Shown here one piece after another: positions 8,787 through 18,309 of a DNA stretch of 41,461 bases. How positions within the stretch are numbered: the stretch's first letter is position 1; the number at the start of each line of letters is the position of its first letter. The DNA comes from CAZULF01 sp964621215 (GTDB lineage: Bacteria > Pseudomonadota > Gammaproteobacteria > UBA1113), in contig CAZULF010000004.1 in NCBI GenBank assembly GCA_964621215.1, forward strand, positions 1-41,461, given 5' to 3'. The translations under genes were made by a program, and so were the position numbers. The notes below the pieces were generated by a model that was given only the letters and a program-made list of their open reading frames with translations, had not been told where the DNA came from and did no database searches.

Positions 8787-11612
8787 ATGTCAAATGACAA
8801 AACGACTTTATTAAAACAACAAATCGACACATCATTTTTATTTGGTGGTAGTGCGGCGTATCTAGAAGAACAATATGAATTGTATTTACACGATCCCAAT
8901 TCCGTTAGCATCGAATGGAAAAAACATTTTGATTCTTTACCTAAAGTGAATAACAGCACATTGGGTGATGTTTCACATGCAGCTATTCGTGAGCATTTTA
9001 CTGAATTAGCTCGCCATCCGGTTATGACAATGTCAGCAGATGCATGCTCTATTGAACAAGTGCAAAAACAAGCGCATGTGTTGCAATTAATTAACGCATA
9101 TCGTCATCAAGGCCACCGTTTAGCAAATTTAGATCCATTAGGCTTACGCGAATTTCCCATTATTCCCGCCTTGCAATTGTCTCACTATAATTTGTCATCA
9201 TCCGATCTTTCCACCGAGTTTGAAACTAACTCATTGTCTGTGGCAATGAAGCCACGCGCAACCTTATCAGCTATCATCGATACACTAAAACAAATTTATT
9301 GTGGCTCTATCGGTTTTGAATATATGTATATCAATGATTCAGTGCAAACGGATTGGACACAGCATTATATCGAATCTGCCTATGGCAAGTTAAATCTCAC
9401 CAAAGATGAGAAAAAAACTATTCTAAAAAAACTCACTGAAACAGAAGGTTTGGAACGGTATTTAGGTACGCGTTACGTCGGGCAAAAACGTTTTTCAGTT
9501 GAGGGTGGTGATAGTTTTATTCCCTTGATGAATGAATTGGTTTGTCATTCTGCCTCACATGGAGTTCAAGAGGTTGTGATCGGTATGGCGCATCGAGGAC
9601 GACTCAACTTACTCGTCAATATTATGGGCAAGGCTCCAGAAAAATTATTTGCTGAATTCGAAGGAAAGTATGAAAAGTCGGATTTATCTGATGATGTTAA
9701 ATACCATAAGGGGTATTCCTCAAATGTAAGCACGCCTAATGGTATTGTGCATTTAGCTTTAGGTTTTAATCCATCACATTTAGAAATTATTAGCCCAGTG
9801 GTTGAAGGTTCTGTTAAAGCACGGCAAATACGACGCCAAGATGCGCATGGAACACAAGTCGTGCCGGTAGTCGTGCATGGTGATGCTGCCTTTTCTGGTC
9901 AAGGCGTGGTGATGGAAACGTTTGCTTTATCGCAAGCTAAAGGCTATTCCACCGGCGGAACCGTGCATATTGTTATTAATAATCAAATTGGCTTTACCAC
10001 AACGCATAAATTAGATGAATACAAAAATAGCTATAGCACTGACATAGCTAAGATGGTGCAAGCACCAATTATCCATGTGAATGCAGATGATCCAGAAGCA
10101 GTGGTATTTGCTGCGAGATTAGCGTTAGATTTTCGTATGCAGTTTCAGAAAGATGTGGTGATCGACTTGGTTTGTTATCGTCGTTTTGGTCACAATGAAT
10201 CTGACGAACCCAGTATGACGCAACCCATTATGTATCAAAAAATTAAAGCACATCCCACCGTTCTCACGTTGTATACTCAAAAGTTAGTTGACGAAGGTGT
10301 TGTTACTACAGAAGAAGCCGCTAAATTTGCTACAGAGTACCGCGACGATTTAGAAAAAGGCCATCCAGTCGTTAAATTGAGTGCAGAGCATCGCGATGTT
10401 TTTATCACTGACTGGACGCCTTATTGGGGTAAGCCGTGGAACACACCAGTGAAAACAAGTTTACCCAAAGATCAGCTGATTGCCTTAGGCGAACGCATTA
10501 CTTATATTCCAGACGATTTTGTGTTACAACCACAAGTAGCAAAAGAGTATGAAGCTCGTCGCAATATGTTAACAGGTAAAATTCCATTGCATTGGGGTAT
10601 GGCAGAAAGCTTGGCCTATGCAAGTTTGGTGGATGAAGAATTTCCTGTGCGATTAGCCGGACAAGATTCCGGTCGAGGAACCTTCTCGCATCGTCATGCA
10701 GTGTTGCATGATGTTCGTAATGATAAAACCTACGAACCATTGGCGCATGTTTCTGATGATCAAGCTACATTTACTGTACTCGATACGATTTTATCGGAAG
10801 AGGCGGTCTTGGCATTTGAATATGGTTATGCTTCAGCAGAACCCAAAACACTAGTCATTTGGGAAGCGCAGTTCGGTGACTTTATGAATGGCGCACAAGT
10901 GATGATCGATCAATTCATTACGTCTGGAGAACAAAAATGGGGACGATTATGTGGTTTATCCATGTTTCTGCCGCATGGATATGAAGGCATGGGACCCGAG
11001 CATTCATCTGCTCGCTTGGAGCGATTTCTACAAGCTTGCGCGCAAGATAATATTCAAGTTTTAGTTCCCACCACACCGGCGCAATGTTTTCATATGATAC
11101 GCCGACAAATGTTGCGGCCTTATCGTAAGCCCATGATTGTAATGACGCCTAAAAGTCTATTACGTCACCGCCTAGCCATTTCATCGTTAGATGATTTAGC
11201 CAAAGGTGAATTTATGACAGTCATTCCCGAAGTAGAAAAAATAGCGGATAAAGATGTACAACGACTGATATTCTGCTCGGGTAAAGTGTATTATGATTTA
11301 GTGCAACAACGTACGAAATTAAATCTTAAAGATACTGCCATTGTGAGAATCGAACAGCTTTATCCTTTCCCGACTGATGCTGTGAAAGCGGAATTTGTGC
11401 GGTATAGTAAGGCTAAAAAAATTGTGTGGTGTCAAGATGAACCCGAGAATCAAGGTTCATGGCGTTTTTGTCGTGATTATTTAACACCGATGTTATCCAA
11501 CACACAAACATTGTTATATGCAGGCCGTCCATCAGCTGCCGCTCCTGCAGTAGGTTCTGCTGTTACACACGCAGAGCAACAAGAAGTATTAATTAACGCA
11601 GCATTTAAATAA
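8787..11612 (+). CDS. sucA: 2-oxoglutarate dehydrogenase E1 component
   Basis: Thiamine-diphosphate enzyme that decarboxylates 2-oxoglutarate and transfers the succinyl group to the lipoyl arm of SucB. The 941 residues match the E1o family (about 930). The N-terminal E2-binding segment (residues about 11-55, TSFLFGGSAAYLEEQYELYL) is intact. GMAHRGRLNLLVNIMGK marks the start of the catalytic core, and GDAAFSGQGVVMET followed by IVINNQIGFTT forms the diphosphate/Mg binding region. The transketolase-like and C-terminal domains are complete, including FLPHGYEGMGPEHSSARLER. GAGG at 8773-8776 precedes the ATG. It lies between sdhB and sucB in the usual order. Confidence 0.97.
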   Translation: MSNDKTTLLKQQIDTSFLFGGSAAYLEEQYELYLHDPNSVSIEWKKHFDSLPKVNNSTLGDVSHAAIREHFTELARHPVMTMSADACSIEQVQKQAHVLQLINAYRHQGHRLANLDPLGLREFPIIPALQLSHYNLSSSDLSTEFETNSLSVAMKPRATLSAIIDTLKQIYCGSIGFEYMYINDSVQTDWTQHYIESAYGKLNLTKDEKKTILKKLTETEGLERYLGTRYVGQKRFSVEGGDSFIPLMNELVCHSASHGVQEVVIGMAHRGRLNLLVNIMGKAPEKLFAEFEGKYEKSDLSDDVKYHKGYSSNVSTPNGIVHLALGFNPSHLEIISPVVEGSVKARQIRRQDAHGTQVVPVVVHGDAAFSGQGVVMETFALSQAKGYSTGGTVHIVINNQIGFTTTHKLDEYKNSYSTDIAKMVQAPIIHVNADDPEAVVFAARLALDFRMQFQKDVVIDLVCYRRFGHNESDEPSMTQPIMYQKIKAHPTVLTLYTQKLVDEGVVTTEEAAKFATEYRDDLEKGHPVVKLSAEHRDVFITDWTPYWGKPWNTPVKTSLPKDQLIALGERITYIPDDFVLQPQVAKEYEARRNMLTGKIPLHWGMAESLAYASLVDEEFPVRLAGQDSGRGTFSHRHAVLHDVRNDKTYEPLAHVSDDQATFTVLDTILSEEAVLAFEYGYASAEPKTLVIWEAQFGDFMNGAQVMIDQFITSGEQKWGRLCGLSMFLPHGYEGMGPEHSSARLERFLQACAQDNIQVLVPTTPAQCFHMIRRQMLRPYRKPMIVMTPKSLLRHRLAISSLDDLAKGEFMTVIPEVEKIADKDVQRLIFCSGKVYYDLVQQRTKLNLKDTAIVRIEQLYPFPTDAVKAEFVRYSKAKKIVWCQDEPENQGSWRFCRDYLTPMLSNTQTLLYAGRPSAAAPAVGSAVTHAEQQEVLINAAFK

Positions 11613-11623
11613 GGAACAAGAGC

Positions 11624-12811
11624 ATGGCAATCGAAATTAAAGTCCCAATGTTACCTGAATCCGTAGCAGATGCGACCATAGCTACCTGGCATGTAAAAGT
11701 CGGTGATACGGTAAAACGTGATCAAAATCTAGTGGATTTAGAAACTGATAAAGTGGTTTTAGAAGTTCCCGCAGTTGAAGATGGTGTTATTGCTGCTATT
11801 AATTTTGAAAAAGGTACCACAGTGACAGCAGGCCAAGTATTAGCAACGATTAACCCTGGCGCGGCTGGCGCACCTGCAGGGAAAGCTAGCACTGCACCGG
11901 CGGAAACCTCTAAAGCAGCAGCTGCACCTGCACCTGCTAAAGCAACTGCAGCTGAAACTGCGACGAAAACAGCAGCTGAACCTGCATTGAGTCCTTCAGT
12001 CCGCCGTATGGTAGGTGAACACGATGTGGATGTTAGCCAAGTGCAAGGCAGTGGCAAAGGTGGCAAAATTACGAAAGACGATGTTAGCAAAGTCTTGCAA
12101 AAATCGGGCAGCCGTACTGAAGAACGCGTACCCATGTCACGCTTACGTGCTCGTATCGCTGAACGTTTAGTTGAATCACAACAAACGGCAGCTATTTTAA
12201 CGACGTTCAACGAAATCAACATGTATAACGTCATGGAAATTCGCAAAAAATACAAAGATCAATTTGAAAAACGTCACGGTGTAAAACTGGGTTTTATGTC
12301 TTTCTTTACCAAGGCTGTAATCGAAGCGTTAAAACGTTTCCCATCAGTGAATGCTTCTATCGATGGCAATGATATTATTTATCACGGTTACTATGATATT
12401 GGTATCGCCGTTTCTTCACCACGCGGTTTGGTGGTACCGGTTATCCGTAATGCAGAAACGTTAAGCTTAGCTGATATTGAAAAAGCGATCGGTAGTTACG
12501 GTGAAAAAGCACGCGATGGTAAACTGACTGTGGAAGAAATGACAGGTGGAACCTTCACCATCTCTAACGGTGGTGTTTTCGGATCATTATTATCAACACC
12601 TATCATTAATCCACCTCAAAGCGGTATTTTGGGAATGCATAAAATTGAGGAACGTCCAATCGCAGAAAATGGTCAAGTCGTCATTCGTCCAATGATGTAT
12701 GTGGCCTTATCCTACGACCACCGCATCATCGACGGCCGCGAATCGGTTAGCTTCTTGGTGGCAGTGAAAGAGTTGCTAGAAGACCCCACTCGCTTGGTGT
12801 TAGACGTCTAA
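11624..12811 (+). CDS. sucB: Dihydrolipoyl succinyltransferase, E2 of 2-oxoglutarate dehydrogenase
   Basis: Accepts the succinyl group from SucA on a lipoyl arm and transfers it to CoA. The 395 residues show the standard domain order. A single lipoyl domain (residues 1-77) has the modified lysine at Lys43 in LETDKVVLEV. A low-complexity Ala/Pro/Thr linker follows (about 78-125), then a peripheral-subunit-binding domain (LSPSVRRMVGEHDVD, GKGGKITKDDV) and the catalytic domain ending in YDHRIIDGRE with the catalytic His and Asp. AAGGA sits just before the ATG. The E3 partner gene lpd is not in this window. Two repeat halves follow the stop. Confidence 0.97.
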   Translation: MAIEIKVPMLPESVADATIATWHVKVGDTVKRDQNLVDLETDKVVLEVPAVEDGVIAAINFEKGTTVTAGQVLATINPGAAGAPAGKASTAPAETSKAAAAPAPAKATAAETATKTAAEPALSPSVRRMVGEHDVDVSQVQGSGKGGKITKDDVSKVLQKSGSRTEERVPMSRLRARIAERLVESQQTAAILTTFNEINMYNVMEIRKKYKDQFEKRHGVKLGFMSFFTKAVIEALKRFPSVNASIDGNDIIYHGYYDIGIAVSSPRGLVVPVIRNAETLSLADIEKAIGSYGEKARDGKLTVEEMTGGTFTISNGGVFGSLLSTPIINPPQSGILGMHKIEERPIAENGQVVIRPMMYVALSYDHRIIDGRESVSFLVAVKELLEDPTRLVLDV

Positions 12812-12837
12812 TTAATCTGACCTGGCATCCACAACCA

Positions 12838-12867
12838 CGTCGTCCCGCGGCTTGTCCGCGGGATCCA
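12838..12867. repeat. 30-nt half unit of the palindromic element (intergenic)
   Basis: A single hairpin half with stem CCCGCGG (12844-12850) and CCGCGGG (12856-12862), ending in GGATCCA like every half in the full copies. It lies 27 bases after the sucB stop. It could act as a structured 3' end, though no T-run follows. Confidence 0.8.
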
Positions 12868-12884
12868 CGGTTACTATCCGAAGA

Positions 12885-12916
12885 TCCCGGATTCCGCTTC
12901 GCTGCAACCGGGCTAC
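12885..12916. repeat. Half copy of the GTAGCC-type repeat
   Basis: TCCCGGATTCCGC to GGGCTAC reads on the minus strand as the GTAGCC...GGAATCCGGGA arm of the family that is complete at 15060-15140, with a few mismatches. It sits between sucB and the candidate sucC promoter. Confidence 0.7.
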
Positions 12917-12934
12917 ATAAAACATAGAAATCCT

Positions 12935-12963
12935 CTATCATCTAGCTCAATTTCGTGTATAAT
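12935..12963 (+). promoter_or_regulatory. Candidate promoter for sucCD
   Basis: A perfect -10 hexamer TATAAT at 12958-12963 lies 42 bases before the sucC start. The best -35 at 17-base spacing is CTATCA (12935-12940), which matches only three of six positions. Together with the repeats after sucB this suggests sucCD has its own start of transcription. Confidence 0.4.
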
Positions 12964-13005
12964 TCCCCCTCAATTTTCATTAACTAACCCATGTGGATAT
13001 ACAAC

Positions 13006-14169
13006 ATGAATCTACACGAATATCAAGCTAAGCAATTATTATCTCAATACAATATCCCAGCGCCGGGCGGTGAAATCGCCTCTAATGCCGAAGAAGCAGT
13101 GGCGGCGGCTAAGCACTTGGGCGGTGATGCCTGGGTAGTGAAGGCGCAAGTCCATGCTGGCGGTCGCGGTAAAGCTGGTGGTGTAAAATTTGTCCGTAGC
13201 CTGGATGATGTGCGACAACTATCGCAAACTTTAATTGGTAAAAATTTGGTCACATACCAAACCGATGCCAAAGGCCAACCTGTCAATATCGTCTTAATTT
13301 CCGAACCAACCGACATCAAACGTGAACTTTATTTGGGTGCGGTGGTTGATCGTGCGTATAAACGCGTGGTGTTTATGGCATCAACTGAGGGTGGCGTAGA
13401 AATTGAAAAGGTCGCTGAAGAGCATCCGGAAAAAATTCACCACATTGTTATCGATCCTTTGGTGGGTGTAATGCCATACCAAGCACGTGAATTAGGTTTT
13501 GCCTTGCAATTAGATAGCGAGCAAATCAAACAATTTACTCACATCATGACACAATTAGGCAAGATGTTTGTCGATTGCGATCTCAGCATGTTGGAAATTA
13601 ATCCTTTAGTGGTTCGCACCGATGATAAATTAACCTGTCTCGATGCCAAGATTGTTGTTGATGATAATGCTATGTATCGTCAACCGGCATTACGTGCAAT
13701 GCGCGATACCACACAAGAAGATGAACGTGAAAATCGTGCTCACAATTGGGAATTAAATTATATTGCACTCGATGGCGATATCGGCTGTATGGTAAATGGT
13801 GCCGGTTTAGCCATGGCAACGATGGATTTAATTAAATTGCATGGTGGTAACCCAGCCAACTTCCTCGATGTCGGTGGTGGTGCTACTAAAGAGCGCGTGA
13901 CGGAAGCGTTCAAAATTATTTTATCTGACGAAAATGTAAAAGGTATTTTAGTGAATATTTTCGGTGGTATCGTGCGTTGCGATATGATTGCCGAAGGTAT
14001 TTTAAGTGCCGTTTCGGAAGTCGGAGTCGACATTCCTGTGGTTGTACGTTTGGAAGGAAATAACGCTGAATTAGCAGCGAAAATCCTCAATGAAAGCGGA
14101 CTCAATATCATTGCAGCAAAAAGTTTTGATGATGCTGCGCAGCAAATCGTTAAAGCGGTGAGAGGTTAA
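13006..14169 (+). CDS. sucC: Succinyl-CoA synthetase beta subunit (ADP-forming)
   Basis: With SucD converts succinyl-CoA, ADP and phosphate to succinate, CoA and ATP. The start is placed at ATG 13006 (387 residues), because family members begin MNLHEYQAKQLL; the in-frame ATG at 12991 would add five untypical residues. The ATP-grasp domain is visible (AKAQVHAGGRGKAGGVKF region, then LEINPLVV with Mg-binding residues), and the C-terminal ligase domain shows FLDVGGGATKERVTEAF and NIFGGIVRCDMIAEG. The gene ends 3 bases before sucD. Confidence 0.96.
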   Translation: MNLHEYQAKQLLSQYNIPAPGGEIASNAEEAVAAAKHLGGDAWVVKAQVHAGGRGKAGGVKFVRSLDDVRQLSQTLIGKNLVTYQTDAKGQPVNIVLISEPTDIKRELYLGAVVDRAYKRVVFMASTEGGVEIEKVAEEHPEKIHHIVIDPLVGVMPYQARELGFALQLDSEQIKQFTHIMTQLGKMFVDCDLSMLEINPLVVRTDDKLTCLDAKIVVDDNAMYRQPALRAMRDTTQEDERENRAHNWELNYIALDGDIGCMVNGAGLAMATMDLIKLHGGNPANFLDVGGGATKERVTEAFKIILSDENVKGILVNIFGGIVRCDMIAEGILSAVSEVGVDIPVVVRLEGNNAELAAKILNESGLNIIAAKSFDDAAQQIVKAVRG

Positions 14170-14172
14170 ACC

Positions 14173-15048
14173 ATGAGTATTTTAATTGATAAAAACACCA
14201 AAGTTATTTGCCAAGGGTTTACCGGTAGCCAAGGCACATTCCATTCTGAGCAAGCAATCAACTACGGCACCAAAATGGTTGGTGGTGTCACACCCGGTAA
14301 AGGTGGCCAAGAACATTTAGAATTGCCGGTGTTTAATACTGTACGCGATGCAGTTGATGCAACCGGTGCGGATGCTTCTGTTATTTATGTGCCAGCGCCT
14401 TTTGCGATGGACTCTATCATTGAAGCAGCTGATGCGGGTATTGCTTTAATTATTTGCATTACTGAAGGTGTGCCCGTGTTGGATATGCTGAAAGTCAAAG
14501 CGTATTTAGAAGCGAACACCGATTCACGTTTAATTGGACCTAATTGCCCTGGTGTGATTACTCCGGGACAATGTAAAATTGGTATCATGCCAGGTCATAT
14601 TCATTTGCCAGGTAAAGTGGGTATCGTTTCACGTTCAGGCACGTTAACCTATGAAGCAGTGAATCAAACGACGACTTTAGGTTTTGGCCAAAGTACTTGT
14701 GTCGGTATTGGTGGCGATCCTATCCCAGGTTCTACTTTCATTGATATTCTCGACATGTTTGAAAATGATCCGCAAACTGAAGCCATTATTATGGTTGGCG
14801 AAATTGGCGGTAGCGCTGAAGAAGAAGCAGCTGAATTTATCAAATACAACGTGAAGAAACCGGTAGTATCGTACATAGCGGGTGTTACTGCTCCCGCAGG
14901 CAAACGTATGGGGCATGCTGGTGCGATTATTGCTGGTGGAAAGGGCACTGCCGCTGAGAAGTTCGCAGCGCTAGAAGCCGCTGGAGTACGCACAGTACGC
15001 TCCCCAGCCGCTATTGGCTTAGCCATTGCCGAAGTCACTGGCTGGTAG
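14173..15048 (+). CDS. sucD: Succinyl-CoA synthetase alpha subunit
   Basis: CoA-binding subunit that carries the phosphohistidine intermediate. The 291 residues match the family. The CoA-binding fold begins with CQGFTGSQGTFHSEQAINYG and VGGVTPGKGG. The ligase domain contains GPNCPGVITPGQCKIGIMPG and, near the C-terminus, GHAGAIIAGGKGTA with the predicted active-site His. GAGG at the sucC end precedes the ATG. It closes the TCA block, and a long palindrome follows the stop. Confidence 0.97.
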   Translation: MSILIDKNTKVICQGFTGSQGTFHSEQAINYGTKMVGGVTPGKGGQEHLELPVFNTVRDAVDATGADASVIYVPAPFAMDSIIEAADAGIALIICITEGVPVLDMLKVKAYLEANTDSRLIGPNCPGVITPGQCKIGIMPGHIHLPGKVGIVSRSGTLTYEAVNQTTTLGFGQSTCVGIGGDPIPGSTFIDILDMFENDPQTEAIIMVGEIGGSAEEEAAEFIKYNVKKPVVSYIAGVTAPAGKRMGHAGAIIAGGKGTAAEKFAALEAAGVRTVRSPAAIGLAIAEVTGW

Positions 15049-15059
15049 TTTGTAGCTCG

Positions 15060-15140
15060 CGTAGCCTGGATGGAGCGCAGCGGAATCCGGGATTCTCGAA
15101 TAGGGAAACCCGGATTCCGCTGCGCTCCATCCAGGCTACG
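15060..15140. repeat. GTAGCC-type palindromic repeat, complete copy
   Basis: Perfect inverted repeat with 32-nt arms (15060-15091 and 15109-15140) around a 17-nt loop, starting CGTAGCCTGGATGGAGC. It lies 11 bases after the sucD stop, so RNA of either strand could form a very long hairpin. It may act as a terminator or 3' stabiliser, although no T-tract follows. Confidence 0.9.
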
Positions 15141-15246
15141 AATTCCTCCTCACAAGTGATCTTAATATGGACAAATCTCCTTGCTATTGATAGCATAAGG
15201 CTCTTCTAATGCCTAATTGCGAAATAATATTAACAGAGAGAGAAAA

Positions 15247-18200
15247 ATGATGAGATCACCCCAAGACAATTTCAATCTAAAATTACAAAGTAGCTCGCCA
15301 GCGATTACCCGATTTTCTGTGCTTTTCCAGGAGAGACCTACCGTCTCTATAGAAGCACCAGCAAACCTTAGTTATACTGAGAAACAGTCTTATATCAGAG
15401 CTCACCAAGCGGTTGCTTGGTTGAATACTAAGATTGACGAGATATTTACTTTCGATAAAGAGTTAATACAACAAGCGGGTCAATGGGATGTTGTTATCGA
15501 AAATCCACAAGATGCAAATGGAGCTAAGCAGTATACAATAAGACTAAATGGAATCGTTTTTTCTGATTCACTGGCTGAAAACTCTGAGATATGTGGTGAG
15601 ATGATTGAGCAAGCACTCAAGTCTTTTGCTGAAAAACATGCCACTGATTTCGGTGTAAGTGTATTAATCTATCAAGCCTTAGATTCTGCCACCAGTGAAT
15701 TAACTCAGGTATCGACAAGTTCAGTTTCACCCTCATCCAGCTCCAGTAGTTCTAGTTCCTCGTCTACAGACTCAACTAATCTAGCCACATCGTCACTGCC
15801 TCTACCTGGGTTTGGGGCACCTTCAATACCACCGTCGACAAGCTCATCATCATCATCGAGCGCTTCATCGAGTTCTAGCAGCAGTTCTCATTCAGTTAAA
15901 AGCTCGGAAACCTTCCTTTCTCCTCAAGTTCCTGAAGTCACAAAGCTAAAATATCCAACTTCGGCACAATATATAGGGCAAACCATCCAGTATCTACTAC
16001 CTGGCGGTGACGAAACAGCTATTCCGCGAGTTGTATTCCTGAAAAATAACAATAAAAATCCTGATACTTTGCAGATTAATTTCTCTGATGTTGGTTATGG
16101 TCGGCGTATTTTTAATGTACTTGTAAATAGGTATACAAGCGTTTCTAATCCCTCGGTTAGAGATGATCCCCCCTTTAACCATTTTATTCTGACTATAACA
16201 AATCTTGATGAGATTTTTGATTTTCTCTATATGTGCTGCGAGTTGTCTGCTGAAAAGATATTAGCTTTTCTACAACAACAAACTGTGAGTTCTGCTCAGG
16301 ATATCATGGATAGAGCTCCTCCATTACTTAATAGGAAAGTACTCCGAATTAATCGTCAAGGTTTTAGAGATAGCATTGCCGCAACTATGATGCGATTATT
16401 GCCTCAGGATAAAAATAAATTTGAAACTATTTGGTCAGAACAACAAGCTTATCAAAGTAAGGTTCTTCCTTCCATCGGTTGGGGCGCCGCCACAAAGAAC
16501 AACGGCCAAGATTTCGGTTCAGATTTTGTGATTATGTTTAATAGCGAACAAGCAGCCTATGGCCGTAAGTTACTGACTGCATTATCTAGAGCGGGCTTTA
16601 CTACTTTAAAACCAGATGCTCGATGTTCTGAAGGTGGTTTTGCTTTTAGTACCAATAATACAGCCGAGATTATTAGTTTAATAGAGAATTTTTGTCATTT
16701 TCACCCTACATGGACCCAGCAATTTTTTACCCATATGGGTTTTCAGAATGAATATGAACATTATTGGCAATCTGTTTCGCCTCAACAAACTGACCTCTCC
16801 AGCGATCCAGTTATTCGGTTAACGCAAGCACAAATACCGAAGGAAGAAAAACTAGCGGAATATTTTGAAGACCCCATAAATTTGGAAGAGTTTATTGAGC
16901 CATGTATCTGTCTTGATGGGCAGACATATAGCCGAGAGATAATTACAACTTATTTACAGTCTAAATCCACATCACCGATTACACGCGAGCCTCTCTCGAG
17001 TCAACAAATTTATAGCAATCAGACCGTCCTAGAATTCGTAAAAAGTTTTAGGCAGGGGAATATTAATATGCTGTATTGCCCGGTGACCAAGCGTTTATTG
17101 ACAGAGACAATCGTGACAAAAGACGGAGTCAGTTATCACCCTGACGTTATTAATGGCAAAACACCAGAAGAAACTAAATCGGATTGTGTGAACTATAAGA
17201 TCAATGATGAGATAATAAGTTTTTTAACAAAACCTGACGGAGCCTTGCTTAGAAATTTACGAGTGCAATCTATAACAGGATCTTTATTAGAAGAGATTCC
17301 TGCTTTGCCACGAGATTTAAAAAATAGATCCGCGGTAGCTCAATTTATGGGAGCATCTCCTTCCATGAGTAGCTCCAGTAGCAGCCTTTTCTCATCAACG
17401 AGTACGACGGCAGCTGCAGCAGATCCTGCAAGTAAGACGATTCCATTACCGATTATTAATCTAGATGATCGTCCTTCTGTTCAACCAAGCACATCTATTT
17501 CGTCTGCGGATGGAAATGCTTCATTCGGTTTGTTTCGTTCATGGCTTCAACTCGGAGATTCAATCTTTAATAATTTTTCTTCGACATCAACACTATCACC
17601 GAGAACCGTTGCGCTCTATGCGGTTAGATATTTACGTGAAAAGGATGCGACGTCTTGGTATGTACAAAAGGATGATAAGGGAAAATATATACCACACCAA
17701 GATAATCGTTGCATTACTAAACCTAAAGGCAGCTACGTCTCCAATCGTTATTCAGACACTCTTATGAAAAATTTAGAATATACAGGGCCGTTGGGGTTAA
17801 TAAAAACCAGCGAAACTGAGGAGAAAGTTTCACTCTCTATTAATAATGAAGATGCTATTATGGAGTTAGCAACTAAATGGCAGGTTGAGCATCCTAATTC
17901 TTCAATTATCGCCACAGCCGAGGAAATACTGATAGATTTAGAGGAAGCCACTGCAGCGAGGGATTATCTTAATAGAGCCACAGGCTTACAATGGCAGATC
18001 ACGAGAAAAGCGAAAGAGTATTATATCGAGTGTGAGCAGGGGTACAGTCTAATAAGTGACAAAGAGTTAGGGACTAGTACTATGGTTTTGCAATCGGTTC
18101 TTGCATGGTTAAGAGCACACACATCGTGTCCTGAACTTGCAGCTAACATAGGTCTGGCTAAGGACCAATACGACAAAGGTATTCTACTACAGCCTGGACA

Positions 18201-18303
18201 GGCAACGATTACAAAAATCAGCATAGCCAACCAAGACCATGTTCGTGAATTAGCGAATAAGCAGCGAAGTAATGAGCCTATACATTCTCGTAGCTTTCAT
18301 TAG
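15247..18303 (+). CDS. Tandem U-box protein, putative ubiquitin-ligase effector
   Basis: 1018 residues from ATG 15247 (GAGAGAGA just upstream; an upstream in-frame TTG is less likely). Two adjacent U-box-like domains are visible. The first is at about 535-600 (EDPINLEEFIEPCICLDGQT, then YSREIITTYLQ, SPITREPLSSQQIYSNQTV), a good match to the U-box E3 fold. The second, weaker one is at about 609-662 (LYCPVTKRLLTETIVTKDGV). U-boxes recruit eukaryotic E2 enzymes, so a role inside a host cell is inferred; Legionella LubX is a known bacterial protein with two U-boxes. Around them a module of about 60-75 residues seems to occur three times (about 275-345, 427-500, 832-885). Serine-rich linkers lie at about 160-220 and 700-720. 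No signal peptide or membrane helix is seen. Substrate and secretion route are unknown. Confidence 0.75.
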   Translation: MMRSPQDNFNLKLQSSSPAITRFSVLFQERPTVSIEAPANLSYTEKQSYIRAHQAVAWLNTKIDEIFTFDKELIQQAGQWDVVIENPQDANGAKQYTIRLNGIVFSDSLAENSEICGEMIEQALKSFAEKHATDFGVSVLIYQALDSATSELTQVSTSSVSPSSSSSSSSSSSTDSTNLATSSLPLPGFGAPSIPPSTSSSSSSSASSSSSSSSHSVKSSETFLSPQVPEVTKLKYPTSAQYIGQTIQYLLPGGDETAIPRVVFLKNNNKNPDTLQINFSDVGYGRRIFNVLVNRYTSVSNPSVRDDPPFNHFILTITNLDEIFDFLYMCCELSAEKILAFLQQQTVSSAQDIMDRAPPLLNRKVLRINRQGFRDSIAATMMRLLPQDKNKFETIWSEQQAYQSKVLPSIGWGAATKNNGQDFGSDFVIMFNSEQAAYGRKLLTALSRAGFTTLKPDARCSEGGFAFSTNNTAEIISLIENFCHFHPTWTQQFFTHMGFQNEYEHYWQSVSPQQTDLSSDPVIRLTQAQIPKEEKLAEYFEDPINLEEFIEPCICLDGQTYSREIITTYLQSKSTSPITREPLSSQQIYSNQTVLEFVKSFRQGNINMLYCPVTKRLLTETIVTKDGVSYHPDVINGKTPEETKSDCVNYKINDEIISFLTKPDGALLRNLRVQSITGSLLEEIPALPRDLKNRSAVAQFMGASPSMSSSSSSLFSSTSTTAAAADPASKTIPLPIINLDDRPSVQPSTSISSADGNASFGLFRSWLQLGDSIFNNFSSTSTLSPRTVALYAVRYLREKDATSWYVQKDDKGKYIPHQDNRCITKPKGSYVSNRYSDTLMKNLEYTGPLGLIKTSETEEKVSLSINNEDAIMELATKWQVEHPNSSIIATAEEILIDLEEATAARDYLNRATGLQWQITRKAKEYYIECEQGYSLISDKELGTSTMVLQSVLAWLRAHTSCPELAANIGLAKDQYDKGILLQPGQATITKISIANQDHVRELANKQRSNEPIHSRSFH

Positions 18304-18309
18304 CCCCAC

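Noticed and set aside
11722..12255. 177-codon antisense frame in sucB
   Set aside because: Arises opposite the Ala/Pro-rich linker of sucB; no independent support.
15159..15167. CTTAATATG before the U-box gene as a PmrA box
   Set aside because: Only one half-site; the second half at the right spacing matches two of nine positions.
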